Shown in pieces: positions 18,016-28,507 of a stretch of 64,000 bases of DNA. Position numbers and translations under genes: made by a program. Position 1 is the first letter of the stretch. Every line of letters starts with the position of its first letter. The DNA is from Bacillus marinisedimentorum (GTDB lineage: Bacteria > Bacillota > Bacilli > Bacillales > Bacillaceae_O). Below the pieces are notes generated by a model. That model did not search any database. It was given only the letters and a program-made list of their open reading frames with translations, and had not been told where the DNA came from. The DNA lies in NCBI RefSeq assembly GCF_001644195.2, contig NZ_LWBL02000030.1, positions 62,001 through 126,000 on the forward strand. Reading direction: 5' to 3'.

Positions 18016-18062
18016 TGCTATAATAAATGAAGGGAAAAGCAGCCGAATATGACGGCTGCTTT
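18016..18062 (+). promoter_or_regulatory. Extended -10 promoter and leader hairpin upstream of spoIIIE
   Basis: TGCTATAAT at 18016-18024 is an extended -10; no good -35 is seen 17 bases upstream. It is followed by a perfect 10-bp hairpin AAAGCAGCCG / CGGCTGCTTT (18036-18062) that would be near the start of the transcript. The hairpin could act as an attenuator or as a weak terminator of ylzJ; its T-tract is interrupted. Confidence 0.5.
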
Positions 18063-18144
18063 CTTCGATTATCCATCTGATGGAAATACATAATTTTTTT
18101 CCTGCACATCATGAATACAGCTGAAGACTAATAGAGGTGACGGA

Positions 18145-20499
18145 ATGGCAAAACGGAAAAGAAAACAGACAAAGAAGAAAGAAACGATAAAAAAACAGCT
18201 TCAGTTTGAGGTTGTCGGACTGACCATGTTCGCTTTAATGGTAATCGGCATCATAAAACTCGGGAAAGTCGGCGGTTTCCTCGTCATGATTTTCCGGTTT
18301 TTCTTCGGGGAATGGTATGTCCTTCCACTGCTGGGCGGATTGATTTTTTCATTATTTCTTATTGTTAAACGCTCGTTCCCCCCTTTTGCGACACGGAGGC
18401 TGAACGGATTATATCTGATGGGGGCATCCATGCTGCTGCTAAGCCATGTGAAATTGTTTGAAGATCTTTCAAGGCAGGGAGACTGGGCAGATTTATCCGT
18501 AATCCGCAATACGTTTGAGTTATTTAAAATGGAAACGGGAGGACAATCGATTATAAATGATCTGGGCGGCGGCATGATCGGCGCAGGCCTGTTTGCGATG
18601 TCCTATTATCTCTTTGATGTTCTTGGAACGAGAATCATCGCATTTTTGCTTATTTTAATCAGCCTTCTCCTTATAACCGGAAAATCCCTCCGCCAGACAG
18701 TCGGCGTCGTCTTTTCGTGGATCGGCGATTTCATCAAAAAACAATGGGGAGCTTTTTTGGATGATATCAGCACCTGGAAAGAGGGGAGAAAAAAGAAAAG
18801 GGAAGAGAAGGAACTGGAGCGGCAGAGAGCGATGGAGCAAGAGGAGCTTGAAATAAGCGGTGTACGTGATGAAAGCGGAGATGATGAGGAAGAAGAGGCT
18901 ATCAATGGTGATGAAAGAGATGAGGAGCCGATCATTGCCAACTTCGCTGATGTCGCCTATCAAAAACCCGAAAAGGGCAAGAGAGATGCCAGCGGGAATG
19001 CACAGCCGCAAGAGAAAGCTGAAGACCAGGAAGGCGGCGGTGATGTAACCATCACTTTTTCGGAGCAGGAAAACAAAGATTACCGGCTTCCTCCGCTCAG
19101 TCTGCTTGAAGTGCCCCAGAAAAACTCGCAGACATTTGAAAAACAGCAAATTTCAGCCAATGCCCGCAAACTGGAAAAAACGTTTCAAAGCTTCGGTGTA
19201 AAAGCGCGTGTGGCTAAAGTGCATCTCGGTCCGGCTGTGACCAAATATGAAGTATATCCCGAAGCCGGTGTGAAAGTGAGCAAAATCGTCAACTTGAGCG
19301 ATGACCTGGCGCTTGCCCTTGCCGCAAAAGATATAAGGATCGAAGCGCCGATTCCAGGGAAGTCAGCCGTAGGGATCGAGGTGCCGAATCAGGAGGTGGC
19401 GACCGTATCACTGCGTGAAGTGCTTGAGTCTCCGAAGAACGACATGGATAAAAAACTGATGATCGGACTTGGCAGGGATATTTCAGGTGATGCGGTGCTT
19501 GCGGAATTAAACAAAATGCCGCATCTGCTCGTAGCAGGAGCGACCGGAAGCGGTAAAAGCGTATGTATAAATGGGATTGTTACAAGTATATTGATGAAAA
19601 CGAAACCGCATGAAGTGAAACTGATGATGATCGATCCGAAAATGGTTGAATTGAATGTATATAACGGCATTCCCCATTTGCTTGCGCCTGTTGTGACCGA
19701 TGCAAAGAAAGCATCGCAGGCTTTAAAGAAAGTTGTCGCTGAAATGGAAAGACGTTATGACCTTTTTTCCCATTCGGGAACAAGAAACATTGAAGGTTAC
19801 AATGAACATGTCAGGAAACACAATGAAAAGACCGGCGAAAAGCAGCCGCTGCTGCCTTTTATCGTTGTGATTGTCGATGAGCTGGCCGACTTGATGATGG
19901 TCGCAAGCGGAGACGTCGAGGATGCCATCACCAGACTTGCCCAAATGGCGCGTGCTGCCGGCATTCATTTGATCATCGCCACACAGAGGCCTTCGGTGGA
20001 CGTCATCACAGGTGTCATCAAAGCGAATATTCCTTCCCGGATCGCCTTCAGTGTTTCCTCGCAGACCGATTCAAGGACGATTCTTGATATGGGCGGAGCC
20101 GATAAGCTCCTCGGACGAGGGGATATGCTGTTCCTGCCTGTAGGAGCATCGAAGCCGATCAGAATCCAGGGTGCGTTCCTTTCTGATGAGGAAGTGGAGG
20201 AGATCGTTGATTATGTGGTAGCCCAGCAAAAAGCGCAATACCAGGAAGAAATGATTCCATCAGAGGAGACGGAAGACTCCATGGAAGTTGATGATGATCT
20301 GTATCCGGATGCAGTCGAACTGGTTACCGAAATGCAGACAGCATCCGTTTCGATGCTGCAGCGCAGGTTCAGAGTCGGTTATACAAGAGCTGCCCGGCTG
20401 ATTGATGCCATGGAGGCCAACGGTGTTGTCGGCCCTTATGAAGGAAGCAAACCGCGGGAAGTTTTAGTTTCCAAAAACAATGAAGAGGCGACTTCGTAA
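18145..20499 (+). CDS. spoIIIE: DNA translocase SpoIIIE (FtsK family)
   Basis: A 784-residue hexameric ATPase that pumps the chromosome into the forespore across the septum. The N-terminal 180 residues contain about four membrane helices. An acidic linker follows (runs of D and E around residue 250). The motor has the alpha/beta core with Walker A GATGSGKS near residue 464, [15 protein letters not shown] (Walker B) and [21 protein letters not shown]. The C-terminal gamma winged helix ([21 protein letters not shown]) reads SRS-type DNA orientation sequences. Length nearly equals B. subtilis SpoIIIE. GAGGTGACGG precedes the ATG. Confidence 0.97.
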   Translation: MAKRKRKQTKKKETIKKQLQFEVVGLTMFALMVIGIIKLGKVGGFLVMIFRFFFGEWYVLPLLGGLIFSLFLIVKRSFPPFATRRLNGLYLMGASMLLLSHVKLFEDLSRQGDWADLSVIRNTFELFKMETGGQSIINDLGGGMIGAGLFAMSYYLFDVLGTRIIAFLLILISLLLITGKSLRQTVGVVFSWIGDFIKKQWGAFLDDISTWKEGRKKKREEKELERQRAMEQEELEISGVRDESGDDEEEEAINGDERDEEPIIANFADVAYQKPEKGKRDASGNAQPQEKAEDQEGGGDVTITFSEQENKDYRLPPLSLLEVPQKNSQTFEKQQISANARKLEKTFQSFGVKARVAKVHLGPAVTKYEVYPEAGVKVSKIVNLSDDLALALAAKDIRIEAPIPGKSAVGIEVPNQEVATVSLREVLESPKNDMDKKLMIGLGRDISGDAVLAELNKMPHLLVAGATGSGKSVCINGIVTSILMKTKPHEVKLMMIDPKMVELNVYNGIPHLLAPVVTDAKKASQALKKVVAEMERRYDLFSHSGTRNIEGYNEHVRKHNEKTGEKQPLLPFIVVIVDELADLMMVASGDVEDAITRLAQMARAAGIHLIIATQRPSVDVITGVIKANIPSRIAFSVSSQTDSRTILDMGGADKLLGRGDMLFLPVGASKPIRIQGAFLSDEEVEEIVDYVVAQQKAQYQEEMIPSEETEDSMEVDDDLYPDAVELVTEMQTASVSMLQRRFRVGYTRAARLIDAMEANGVVGPYEGSKPREVLVSKNNEEATS

Positions 20500-20518
20500 C
20501 TGAAGGAGCCTCTTTTTT
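20483..20518 (+). terminator. Terminator overlapping the end of spoIIIE
   Basis: AAGAGGC / GCCTCTT stem with an inner CTTC / GAAG pairing, followed by TTTTTT. The left arm is inside the last codons of spoIIIE. Confidence 0.8.
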
Positions 20519-20522
20519 GTGT

Positions 20523-20682
20523 AAGGAAATTAAAATTTAATCGTTGTGGATAAAAAGCCAGAAAGGGAATCGCAGCTCCAGGTGCCAGCGGCTATCGTCA
20601 TAAGCGGTGATCCCCTCCGGGAGGGAACGGGTACACTCGCTTATGCATACGCCGCTAAGCGGGCGTCTTGCGCATTTGTTCC
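20523..20682 (+). repeat. F2 repeat element, copy 1
   Basis: About 160 bp: conserved left block GGAAATTAAAATTTAATCG, GTTGTGGATAAAAAGCCAG, then arms GGTGCCAGCGGCTATCGTC, CATAAGCGG and the complementary CGCTTATGCATACGCCGC, TAAGCGGGCG, ending GCGCATTTGTTCC. It begins five bases after the T-tract of the spoIIIE terminator. Other copies are at 36293, 44089 and 60285. No coding capacity. Confidence 0.82.
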
Positions 20683-20935
20683 GTTTCCATATAGATATTA
20701 TTCGTACATAGAAATAAAAACCGCTGTACTTCAGCGGACCCATGAACAGTCCAGACCTTTGACATGGGGGAGAGGCCTGATGAATTGCTGAAATCTTTTT
20801 AAGAACTGCAACATTAATCGTCATAATCTCCAATAAATTTTCAAAAAAGGAGAAGAATATTACAAAAGTTTTACGAAGGTTATTTATTTATCAATTAAAT
20901 AATGGTATATTAATCACGATAAACGATACGGTCTA

Positions 20936-20953
20936 ACATCAGATGTCTGATGT
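20936..20953 (+). promoter_or_regulatory. Perfect palindrome upstream of nupR, candidate NupR operator
   Basis: ACATCAGATGTCTGATGT: two 8-base arms with a TG centre, 45 bases before the GntR-family gene. GntR proteins bind short palindromes of this kind and often repress themselves. I see no second copy before nupN. A small GGTCC / GGACC hairpin follows at 20956-20972. Confidence 0.5.
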
Positions 20954-20997
20954 ACGGTCCTCTTGCAGGACCAGAAACGGATGATGGAGGAAAATAA

Positions 20998-21723
20998 ATG
21001 AGCATAAAGTCAGACCATCGCCATCTATATTTACAGGTCATCGATCGAATCAAGCAGGATATTGAAAACGGCATCTACAAGGAAAAGCAAAAACTGCCGT
21101 CTGAGTTCGAGCTGTCGAAACAGCTTGGAATCAGCAGAGCGACATTGAGGGAAGCCCTCCGCATACTCGAGGAGGAAGCGGTTGTCGTACGGCGCCACGG
21201 TGTAGGAACATTTGTCAATTCAAGACCGGCGTTTTCTGCTGGGATTGAAGAACTTTTCAGTGTAACGGAAATGATCAAACGGGGCGGACAGGAACCCGGC
21301 ACGATTTTTCTGTCGTCTGATGTCAGGCCTTCCAACGATGAAGAATCTGCTAAGTTAAACATTAAAGCGTCTCACGATGTTTTATCAGTCGAACGTGTCC
21401 GTACCGCTGACAAGCTGCCGGTCGTATATTGTCTGGATGTCATGCCCAGGTCGCTGCTGCCGGATAACTACATTCATGATGAAGAGTCCCTGTTTGACAT
21501 ACTCGAACACAAGGCAGGCCGGTATATAACATATGCTGTCACTTATATCGAGCCGCTTGGCTATCATGACAGGATTTCTCCGATCCTGGAATGCGAGCCG
21601 GAAACATCGCTGCTTGTTCTAAAACAGGTACACTATGATGAAAATGACGAACCAGTCTTATTTTCAATCAATTATTTCAGGGCTGATAAGTTCAGCTTCC
21701 ACGTTCTAAGGAAACGGGTATAA
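20998..21723 (+). CDS. nupR: GntR/HutC-family transcriptional regulator (YmfC, NupR)
   Basis: A 241-residue regulator with an N-terminal winged helix ([39 protein letters not shown]) and a C-terminal UTRA ligand domain ([21 protein letters not shown]; ending [18 protein letters not shown]). Sequence and position after spoIIIE identify B. subtilis YmfC, which to my memory is the NupR repressor of the guanosine transporter nupNOPQ. In B. subtilis the two loci are apart; here the transporter is immediately downstream, which supports the functional link. GATGGAGGAAAATAA precedes the ATG. Confidence 0.88.
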   Translation: MSIKSDHRHLYLQVIDRIKQDIENGIYKEKQKLPSEFELSKQLGISRATLREALRILEEEAVVVRRHGVGTFVNSRPAFSAGIEELFSVTEMIKRGGQEPGTIFLSSDVRPSNDEESAKLNIKASHDVLSVERVRTADKLPVVYCLDVMPRSLLPDNYIHDEESLFDILEHKAGRYITYAVTYIEPLGYHDRISPILECEPETSLLVLKQVHYDENDEPVLFSINYFRADKFSFHVLRKRV

Positions 21724-21855
21724 AAGAAACCGCTTTCAACAGTGTGTGATTTTGGAAGCGCAATAGTAACCTTTAAGGGGGTGGGGCTGCGGATTCAGCA
21801 TCACATATTTCGGTACTGTGTTTTTCTGATACTTACTTGAAGGGGGAAATTTAAT

Positions 21856-22953
21856 ATGAAGAAAAGAAAATTTGGTATGGCCATGTCCCTTGTCCTTGCA
21901 GCCGGAACAATTCTCGGCGCTTGCGGATCCGGTGACGAAGAAACGAAAAATGAAGGCAACGGCGGAGGCGGCGAAGCAAAAGAAGATCAGTTCACTGTTG
22001 CGATGGTAACTGATGTCGGCGGCGTTGACGACAAATCATTCAACCAATCGGCCTGGGAAGGGCTGCAGGAGTTCGCGAAAGAAAATGACATGGAGAAAGG
22101 CGATGACGGCATCGATTATCTCCAGTCCAAAAGTGATGCAGACTACAATACAAATATCAATAACCTGATCCGCCGCGATTTTGACCTTGTGTTCGGTGTC
22201 GGGTTCCTGATGGAAGAACCGATGAAGGAAATCGCTCCACAGCGACCTGAAGCAAAGCTTGCCATCATTGATGGAATCGTTGAAGAAGACAACGTGGCAA
22301 GCGTAATGTTCAAAGAGCATGAAGGTTCTTTCCTTGCCGGTGTTACTGCAGCACTTATGAGTGAATCCGGTAAGATCGGTTTTGTCGGAGGAATGGAAAT
22401 TCCGGTAATCGAGCGTTTTGAATCCGGCTTCCTTGCAGGTGTACAGGCAGTCGACCCTAACATTGAGGTAGATGTATATTACACTGGCAAGTTCGATGAC
22501 GCGGCACTCGGAAAAACAACTGCCAACAGAATGTATTCTGCCGGTGTTGATATCATCTTCCACGCTGCTGGCGGTACAGGCAACGGCGTGTTCACAGAAG
22601 CGAAAGAACGCAAGCAGAAAGATCCTGATGCAAACGTATGGGTTATCGGCGTAGACCGTGACCAGTATGAAGAAGGCGCTGTCGGCGATACGAATGTAAC
22701 TCTTACTTCCATGGTTAAGAAAGTAAACGTCGGTGTAAAAGCCACAGCTGAAAAGACGATGAACGGCAATTTCCCTGGCGGCGAAGTCACTTACTACGGC
22801 CTTGCTGAAGATGGTGTAGGACTTGCTGATTCCCGCGGTGCGATCACAGAAGACGTTCTTTCAAAAGTGGACGAGTATAAGCAAAAAATCGTTGATGGCG
22901 AAATTACAGTTCCTTCAACCAAAAAGGAATTGGAATCTTTCAAAGCTGAATAA
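21856..22953 (+). CDS. nupN: BMP-family nucleoside-binding lipoprotein
   Basis: A 365-residue substrate-binding lipoprotein of an ABC importer. The signal peptide ends in the lipobox LGAC with the lipidated cysteine C23, followed by a flexible G/E/K-rich linker. The mature part is of the BMP/PnrA type: [57 protein letters not shown] and [11 protein letters not shown]. The family binds purine or other nucleosides outside the membrane. AAGGGGG precedes the ATG. A hairpin between this gene and nupO probably makes the binding protein more abundant than the membrane parts. Confidence 0.93.
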   Translation: MKKRKFGMAMSLVLAAGTILGACGSGDEETKNEGNGGGGEAKEDQFTVAMVTDVGGVDDKSFNQSAWEGLQEFAKENDMEKGDDGIDYLQSKSDADYNTNINNLIRRDFDLVFGVGFLMEEPMKEIAPQRPEAKLAIIDGIVEEDNVASVMFKEHEGSFLAGVTAALMSESGKIGFVGGMEIPVIERFESGFLAGVQAVDPNIEVDVYYTGKFDDAALGKTTANRMYSAGVDIIFHAAGGTGNGVFTEAKERKQKDPDANVWVIGVDRDQYEEGAVGDTNVTLTSMVKKVNVGVKATAEKTMNGNFPGGEVTYYGLAEDGVGLADSRGAITEDVLSKVDEYKQKIVDGEITVPSTKKELESFKAE

Positions 22954-22970
22954 AACCCTTCCGAAAAATG

Positions 22971-23000
22971 AAGGCTAGTTGCTGAAACTAGCCTTTGTTT
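22971..23000 (+). terminator. Hairpin between nupN and nupO
   Basis: Perfect 10-bp stem AAGGCTAGTT / AACTAGCCTT, loop GCTGA, then TGTTTTC. Its imperfect T-tract fits a partial intra-operon terminator. Confidence 0.75.
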
Positions 23001-23106
23001 TCGGATAATAACTTAAAGTCCAGAAGATTAATAGATGAAAGGCCTCATCTAGCTGAGTCTTTTCATGTGTTAATTTTTTGAGTTACCTCAAAAGGGAGTG
23101 AACAAA

Positions 23107-24639
23107 GTGGAGTATGTTATTGAAATGCTGAATATCCGCAAGGAATTCGGCAGCTTCGTTGCAAACGATAATATAACGCTTCAGGTGAAAAAAGGGGAAA
23201 TCCACGCATTGCTTGGAGAAAACGGTGCCGGGAAGTCGACACTGATGAATGTTCTTTTCGGATTGTATCAGCCTGAGGGCGGGGAAATCCGCGTCAAGGG
23301 TGAGCCGGTGAATATCACCGACCCGAACATCGCAAATGACCTTGGGATCGGTATGGTGCATCAGCACTTCATGCTTGTTGAAAACTTCACCGTTACCGAG
23401 AACATCATTCTTGGAAGCGAGCCGACAAAAGGCGGAGTGGTCGATGTCAAGAAGGCGTCTAAAGAAATTGCCGAGCTTTCCAAAAACTACGGCCTTGCCG
23501 TGGATCCTGATGCGAAGATTTCTGAAATCTCTGTAGGTATGCAGCAGCGTGTCGAGATATTGAAAACACTTTATAGGGGCGCTGACATCCTTATTCTGGA
23601 TGAGCCGACAGCCACCCTGACACCCCAGGAAATCATCGAACTTATCGGCATTATGAAACGGCTTGTAGAAGAAGGGAAATCTATTATTCTGATCACCCAC
23701 AAGCTGAAAGAAATCATGGAGGTCTGCGACCGTGTCACGGTCATCCGCAAGGGTAAGGGCATCGGCACAGTTGACGTGAGTGAAACAAATCCGAATCATC
23801 TTGCCAGTCTGATGGTGGGAAGGGATGTTGTTTTTAAAACGGAAAAAGGGAAGGCCCATCCTGAAGAAGTCACACTTGAGATTGAAGGCCTTCAAGTAGA
23901 AGACAGCCGCGGCGTACTTAAAGTGAAAGGGCTTGATCTCACTGTGCGGAGCGGTGAAATCGTCGGGATTGCCGGTGTGGACGGAAACGGCCAGTCGGAG
24001 CTTATTGAAGCAATTACAGGCTTGCGGAAAGTGAAAGGCGGCAAAGTGCTCGTAAACGGCAAAGACATCACAAACCACAAGCCCCGCAATGTCACCGAAT
24101 CAGGCGTCGGGCATATCCCGCAGGACCGCCATAAACATGGCCTTGTCCTTGATTTTCCGATTGGGGCGAACTTGGTACTGCAAACTTATCATCACGAGCC
24201 GTTTTCAAAACGGAAAATCCTTAACTATAAAGCGATTTATGATAAGGCCCGCCAAATTATAGAAGAGTTTGATGTCAGGACACAGAGTGAATATGAACCG
24301 GCCCGGTCACTTTCCGGCGGGAACCAGCAAAAGGCGATAATCGGGCGCGAAGTTGACCGCGATCCTGACTTGCTCATAGCAGCCCAGCCGACAAGGGGGC
24401 TTGATGTCGGAGCAATCGAGTTTATCCATAAACGGCTGATTGAACAGCGCGACAATGGGAAAGCGGTTCTGCTTCTATCATTTGAATTGGATGAGGTCAT
24501 GAATGTAAGTGACAGGATTGCCGTCATTTACGAAGGTCAAATTGTCGATATTGTCGATCCTAAAGAAACGACTGAGCAGGAGCTTGGTCTGTTGATGGCG
24601 GGTCATTCCAGGAAAGCGGGTGTAAATCAAGATGTCTAA
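23107..24639 (+). CDS. nupO: Nucleoside ABC transporter, ATP-binding protein
   Basis: A 510-residue double ATPase of the sugar/nucleoside type. The first cassette is complete (Walker A GENGAGKST, signature ISVGMQQR, Walker B ILILDEPTATLTP). The second has GVDGNGQSE instead of a canonical Walker A, and the signature LSGGNQQK, as usual in this family. The frame begins at GTG 23098, but AAAGGGAG at 23091-23098 overlaps that codon; GTG 23107 gives MEYVIEMLNIRKEF, matching B. subtilis NupO. The 3' end overlaps nupP by 8 bases. Confidence 0.94.
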   Translation: MEYVIEMLNIRKEFGSFVANDNITLQVKKGEIHALLGENGAGKSTLMNVLFGLYQPEGGEIRVKGEPVNITDPNIANDLGIGMVHQHFMLVENFTVTENIILGSEPTKGGVVDVKKASKEIAELSKNYGLAVDPDAKISEISVGMQQRVEILKTLYRGADILILDEPTATLTPQEIIELIGIMKRLVEEGKSIILITHKLKEIMEVCDRVTVIRKGKGIGTVDVSETNPNHLASLMVGRDVVFKTEKGKAHPEEVTLEIEGLQVEDSRGVLKVKGLDLTVRSGEIVGIAGVDGNGQSELIEAITGLRKVKGGKVLVNGKDITNHKPRNVTESGVGHIPQDRHKHGLVLDFPIGANLVLQTYHHEPFSKRKILNYKAIYDKARQIIEEFDVRTQSEYEPARSLSGGNQQKAIIGREVDRDPDLLIAAQPTRGLDVGAIEFIHKRLIEQRDNGKAVLLLSFELDEVMNVSDRIAVIYEGQIVDIVDPKETTEQELGLLMAGHSRKAGVNQDV

Positions 24640-25678
24640 TCGGCTTAAAAATATACTGGTCCCCTTAATTGCCGTTATTCTCGGATTGCTTGCCGGAGGT
24701 CTGATCATGCTGGTCAGCGGCTTTAATCCGGTTGCAGGATACACAGCATTATGGAACGGGATTTTCGGTGATATTTATTTCATGGGGGAAACAATCAGGC
24801 AAATAACACCATATTTATTGGCCGGTCTTGCCGTGGCTTTTGCATTCAGGACCGGGCTGTTCAATATCGGAGTTGAAGGGCAGTTGATTGTCGGCTGGTT
24901 TGCTGCTGCCTACGTCGGTTTTGCCTTTGAGCTTCCGAAAATCATCCATGTGCCGGCTGCAATGCTCGCAGCTGCAATTGCCGGGGGACTGTGGGCATTC
25001 GTTCCAGGGCTTTTAAAGGCCAAGTTCCGCGTTCATGAAGTCATCGTCACCATCATGATGAACTATGTCGCCCTTCATACAACGAATGCACTGATCAGGA
25101 AAGTTTCCGACGGCGGTGACAGGATGGACAAGATTCAGGAATCAGCGTCTTTACGGTCTGTATTCCTTGAGAATATGACCGATTATTCAAGACTTCACAG
25201 CGGAATCTTTATCGCACTTCTTTCTGTACTTGTCATGTGGTTCATTCTGGAGAAAACTACAACTGGTTTTGAGCTGAAATCAGTAGGCTTCAATCAGCAT
25301 GCCTCCGAGTATGCAGGAATGAATGTCAACCAGAATATTGTACTTTCTATGGTCATATCCGGAGCTTTTGCAGGTCTTGCCGGAGCGATGGAAGCGCTTG
25401 GCACGTTTGAATACGTATCTGTAAAAGGCGGATTCACCGGTGTCGGTTTTGATGGCATCGCTGTAGCCCTTTTAGGGGCCAACACACCGCTTGGCGTCAT
25501 ATTCGGCGCAGTTCTGTTCGGTTCATTGAAGTATGGATCGCTGAATATGCCAAATGAAGCCGGCATACCTACTGAAATTGTATCGATTGTCATTGCAATC
25601 ATTATTTTCTTTGTGGCATCCAGCTATGTTATCAGACTCTTTCTTGAGCGAATGAGCAAATCCAAGGAGGTGAAGTAA
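24632..25678 (+). CDS. nupP: Nucleoside ABC transporter, permease 1
   Basis: A 348-residue integral membrane permease with about nine hydrophobic helices. Family signatures: AFRTGLFNIGVEGQLIVG, VHEVIVTIMMNYVAL, and SGAFAGLAGAMEALG with the following GFDGIAVALLGANTPLG. It forms the translocation path with NupQ and is energised by NupO. It starts inside the end of nupO and is followed by nupQ after one base, so all four nup genes are co-transcribed. Confidence 0.94.
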   Translation: MSNRLKNILVPLIAVILGLLAGGLIMLVSGFNPVAGYTALWNGIFGDIYFMGETIRQITPYLLAGLAVAFAFRTGLFNIGVEGQLIVGWFAAAYVGFAFELPKIIHVPAAMLAAAIAGGLWAFVPGLLKAKFRVHEVIVTIMMNYVALHTTNALIRKVSDGGDRMDKIQESASLRSVFLENMTDYSRLHSGIFIALLSVLVMWFILEKTTTGFELKSVGFNQHASEYAGMNVNQNIVLSMVISGAFAGLAGAMEALGTFEYVSVKGGFTGVGFDGIAVALLGANTPLGVIFGAVLFGSLKYGSLNMPNEAGIPTEIVSIVIAIIIFFVASSYVIRLFLERMSKSKEVK

Positions 25679-25679
25679 G

Positions 25680-26642
25680 ATGAGCGTTATGGAAATTTTG
25701 GCGTTTATCGTCCCATCAGCTATTTTTTACGCGGCTCCTCTTATTTTCACTGCCCTTGGCGGCGTATTCAGTGAACGGTCCGGCGTTGTGAATATCGGCC
25801 TGGAAGGGTTGATGGTCATGGGTGCTTTTATCGGCATCATTTCCAACCTGTTCCTTGTTGATGTTTTCGGAGCCGCAACTCCGTGGGTTGCTCTTATTGT
25901 CGCTATGGCTGTCTCGGCTATATTTGCGCTTCTTCATGCTGTCGCATCAATATCTTTCAGAGCTGACCAGGTCGTTTCGGGTGTCGCAATCAACTTCCTT
26001 GCTGTCGGCCTGTCCCTGTTTCTTGTAAAGAAAATTTTTGAAGGCCGCGGCCAGACTCCAATGATCCAGGAACGCTTCATGAGGTTTGATGTGCCGTTTC
26101 TTGCCGAGATTCCGGTCCTTGGGCCGCTGTTTTTCAAAAACGAATATTGGACATCCTACCTGGCGATCCTGTTTGCGTTCATTGTCTGGTTCGTCATTTT
26201 CAAAACACCGTTTGGCGTCCGATTGCGGGCTGTCGGCGAACATCCGATGGCTGCGGATACGATGGGGATTAATGTCAAGAAAATGCGCTATATTGCGGTT
26301 ATGCTGAGTGGCGCTCTGGCAGGCATCGGAGGGGCGGTATATTCTCAATCCATCTCGCTCGACTTCAGCCATTCAACGATTAACGGGCAGGGCTTCATGG
26401 CTCTTGCTGCTATGATATTCGGAAAATGGCATCCGCTCGGTGCACTTGGCGCTGCACTTTTCTTCGGCTTCGCTCAGAGCCTGAGTATTATCGGGACAAG
26501 TCTTCCTTATATCAAGGAAGTCCCGTCTGTGTTCCTGCTCATCTTGCCGTATGTGCTCACCATACTGGCACTTGCCGGATTCATCGGCAGGGCAGATGCA
26601 CCAAAGTCGCTTGGAACACCATATATAAAAGGAAAACGTTAA
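25680..26642 (+). CDS. nupQ: Nucleoside ABC transporter, permease 2
   Basis: A 320-residue second permease: LGGVFSERSGVVNIGLEGLMVMG, FRADQVVSGVAINFLAVGLSLF, GVRLRAVGEHPMAADTMGIN and MLSGALAGIGGAVYS. About eight to nine membrane helices. AAGGAGGTGA is perfectly spaced before the ATG. A terminator follows at once, closing the nupNOPQ unit. Confidence 0.94.
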   Translation: MSVMEILAFIVPSAIFYAAPLIFTALGGVFSERSGVVNIGLEGLMVMGAFIGIISNLFLVDVFGAATPWVALIVAMAVSAIFALLHAVASISFRADQVVSGVAINFLAVGLSLFLVKKIFEGRGQTPMIQERFMRFDVPFLAEIPVLGPLFFKNEYWTSYLAILFAFIVWFVIFKTPFGVRLRAVGEHPMAADTMGINVKKMRYIAVMLSGALAGIGGAVYSQSISLDFSHSTINGQGFMALAAMIFGKWHPLGALGAALFFGFAQSLSIIGTSLPYIKEVPSVFLLILPYVLTILALAGFIGRADAPKSLGTPYIKGKR

Positions 26643-26646
26643 CGAT

Positions 26647-26674
26647 AACCCGGCTGGCAAAGCCGGGTTTATTT
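26647..26674 (+). terminator. Terminator after nupQ
   Basis: AACCCGGCT / AGCCGGGTT stem with a short loop and TTATTT. Confidence 0.85.
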
Positions 26675-26681
26675 GTGTCCC

Positions 26682-26800
26682 GTATAGGATAGTGAGAGTT
26701 GTCAGCAAGGAAGTATTGAAGGGAAGCGAATAATTTCAAGAATGTGGGAAAAGGCGGCCGTACCGCTGTCTTCGCATAAAGGCCTGACAACCACCCGTTA
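26682..26800 (+). repeat. F3 repeat, diverged copy
   Basis: GTGAGAGTTGTCAGCAAGGA, then AATTTCAAGAATGTG, CGCTGTCTTCGCATAAAGGC. It aligns by eye with 14995-15115 and 49322-49442, and again lies just after a terminator. Confidence 0.5.
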
Positions 26801-27215
26801 TAGTTTATCATATAATTATTATGTAAACAAAAGCGGGGCTGAGTAAAGGAAAATCCTCTGTTATCATTTACAGTTGAGATGGATGCTGCAACCTAATGGA
26901 ATTTGTAAGAGACCCCAGCGAATAACCCGACCATGTCAATCAGAAAAGCGGGCATACAAGAGAGAAAGATGATTCATATGCTCTAAATCAGGAAATAAAC
27001 TACAATAAGGTTCTATATGAATTTTGCCTTAAAAGCAAATTCCATTAACCGCTCTGACAAATTAATATGCAGGGCAGTCAAGAAAATTGAAATTTAAAGG
27101 TTATTTCTTGTAGATTTTTTCCCAGTATAGGAAAATATAATCTATACATACGTATAAAATGAGAGGCATCTTCAGAATGATATGATGTATCTCTTTGCGT
27201 AAAGGAGGGCATTAC
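26801..27215. other. Gene-free interval upstream of ymfF
   Basis: About 415 bases, AT-richer than the flanking genes, without a supported gene on either strand. A TATAAT at 27136-27141 is a possible -10 for ymfF, but no convincing -35 lies 16-18 bases upstream. No repeat-family copy was recognised here. Confidence 0.4.
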
Positions 27216-28505
27216 ATGCAAAAAATAACGCACGTCAAAGAGGAAGCCGGCGGTATACGGCTTCATTCAGTGAAAACGAACAAATATAAAACGAACACCA
27301 TCGTTGTTAAAATGAAGGCTCCTTTGAATGAACAGGATGCCACAATGAGGGCGCTCTTGCCGTATGTTCTTCAAAGCGGTACCGAAACGTTCCCGACGAG
27401 CACTAAAATCAGAAGCCGTCTTGACGACTTGTACGGAGCAACCCTTTCTGTCGATTTGTCCAAGAAAGGGGATTATCATATCATCTCTTTCCGTATGGAA
27501 GTAGCCAACGGTGAATACCTGCAGGAAAATGCTCCGCTCCTTGAACAGGCGCTGGAACTGCTGAGCGAAATTCTCCTGAAGCCGGCCCTTGAAAGCGGTG
27601 CATTTTCGGGAGATATCGTCAGTAAAGAAAAGCGAGCGATGAAGCAGCGTCTCCAGTCAATGAAGGATGACAAAATGAGGTATGCAAGCATCCGTCTCAT
27701 TGAAGAGATGTGTAAAAACGAACCTTACGGCACCCCAGCTTATGGAAACGAAAACGACCTTGACGGCATTTCGCCGGAAAGTTTATTTGCCTATTACCAG
27801 ACATGCCTGAAGGACAATGAAATTGACCTCTACATTGTCGGCAATACGGAAATGAGCCGTTTGAAAGAACTTGCCGCCCGCCACTTTCAATTCGGGGACC
27901 GCAGCAGCGCCGGACTGGCAGAAAATGCGGAGGCGGATACTGTGAATGCACCGTCAGAACCAAAAGAGGTCATTGACAGCGAACCCGTCAACCAGGGCAA
28001 GTTGAACATGGGTTTCCGCGCCTATACAACCTATAAGGATGACGACTATTTTGCTTTACAGCTATTCAACGGGATATTCGGCGGATTTTCCCACTCCAAA
28101 CTGTTTATAAACGTAAGGGAAAAGGCGAGCCTCGCCTATTATGCAGCCTCCCGCCTTGAAAGCCACAAAGGGTTTATCCTTGTCATGTCAGGCATCGAAT
28201 TCGGAAATTACAATCAAGCTGTCACCATCATAAAAGAGCAGATGGAACTGATGAAACAAGGTGAATTTTCGGATGAAGACATCAGCCAGACCAAAGCAGT
28301 CATCAGAAACCAGCTCCTTGAAACTGCCGACAGCGCCGGCGGGTTGATTGAAGTCCTTTATCATGAAGTGGTTGCCGGAAAGGAGCGGCCTTTTGAACAG
28401 TGGCTCGAAGGCGTGGCAAAGGTTACCCGTGAAGACATCATCCGGGTCGCCGAAAAGATCGACCTTGATACGGTCTATTTTCTCAAGGGAACGGAGGGGG
28501 AATGA
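27216..28505 (+). CDS. ymfF: YmfF, M16-family protein without zinc motif
   Basis: A 429-residue M16-fold protein with KTNTIVVKMKAPL, SRLDDLYGATLSVDL and RNQLLETADSAGGLIEVLYHE. The HxxEH zinc motif is absent; the equivalent region reads LPYVLQSGTETFPT. It is therefore the presumed non-catalytic partner of YmfH, like paired M16 heterodimers. AAAGGAGGG at 27200-27208 fixes the ATG at 27216, not the GTG/ATG-like codons upstream. The stop overlaps the earliest possible ymfH start region. A heterodimer with YmfH is inferred from gene adjacency. Confidence 0.9.
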   Translation: MQKITHVKEEAGGIRLHSVKTNKYKTNTIVVKMKAPLNEQDATMRALLPYVLQSGTETFPTSTKIRSRLDDLYGATLSVDLSKKGDYHIISFRMEVANGEYLQENAPLLEQALELLSEILLKPALESGAFSGDIVSKEKRAMKQRLQSMKDDKMRYASIRLIEEMCKNEPYGTPAYGNENDLDGISPESLFAYYQTCLKDNEIDLYIVGNTEMSRLKELAARHFQFGDRSSAGLAENAEADTVNAPSEPKEVIDSEPVNQGKLNMGFRAYTTYKDDDYFALQLFNGIFGGFSHSKLFINVREKASLAYYAASRLESHKGFILVMSGIEFGNYNQAVTIIKEQMELMKQGEFSDEDISQTKAVIRNQLLETADSAGGLIEVLYHEVVAGKERPFEQWLEGVAKVTREDIIRVAEKIDLDTVYFLKGTEGE

Positions 28506-28507
28506 CA

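Noticed and set aside
23083-24078. 331-codon open frame opposite nupO
   Set aside because: It lies antisense to a clearly coding ATPase gene; such long shadow frames arise from codon bias on the other strand.
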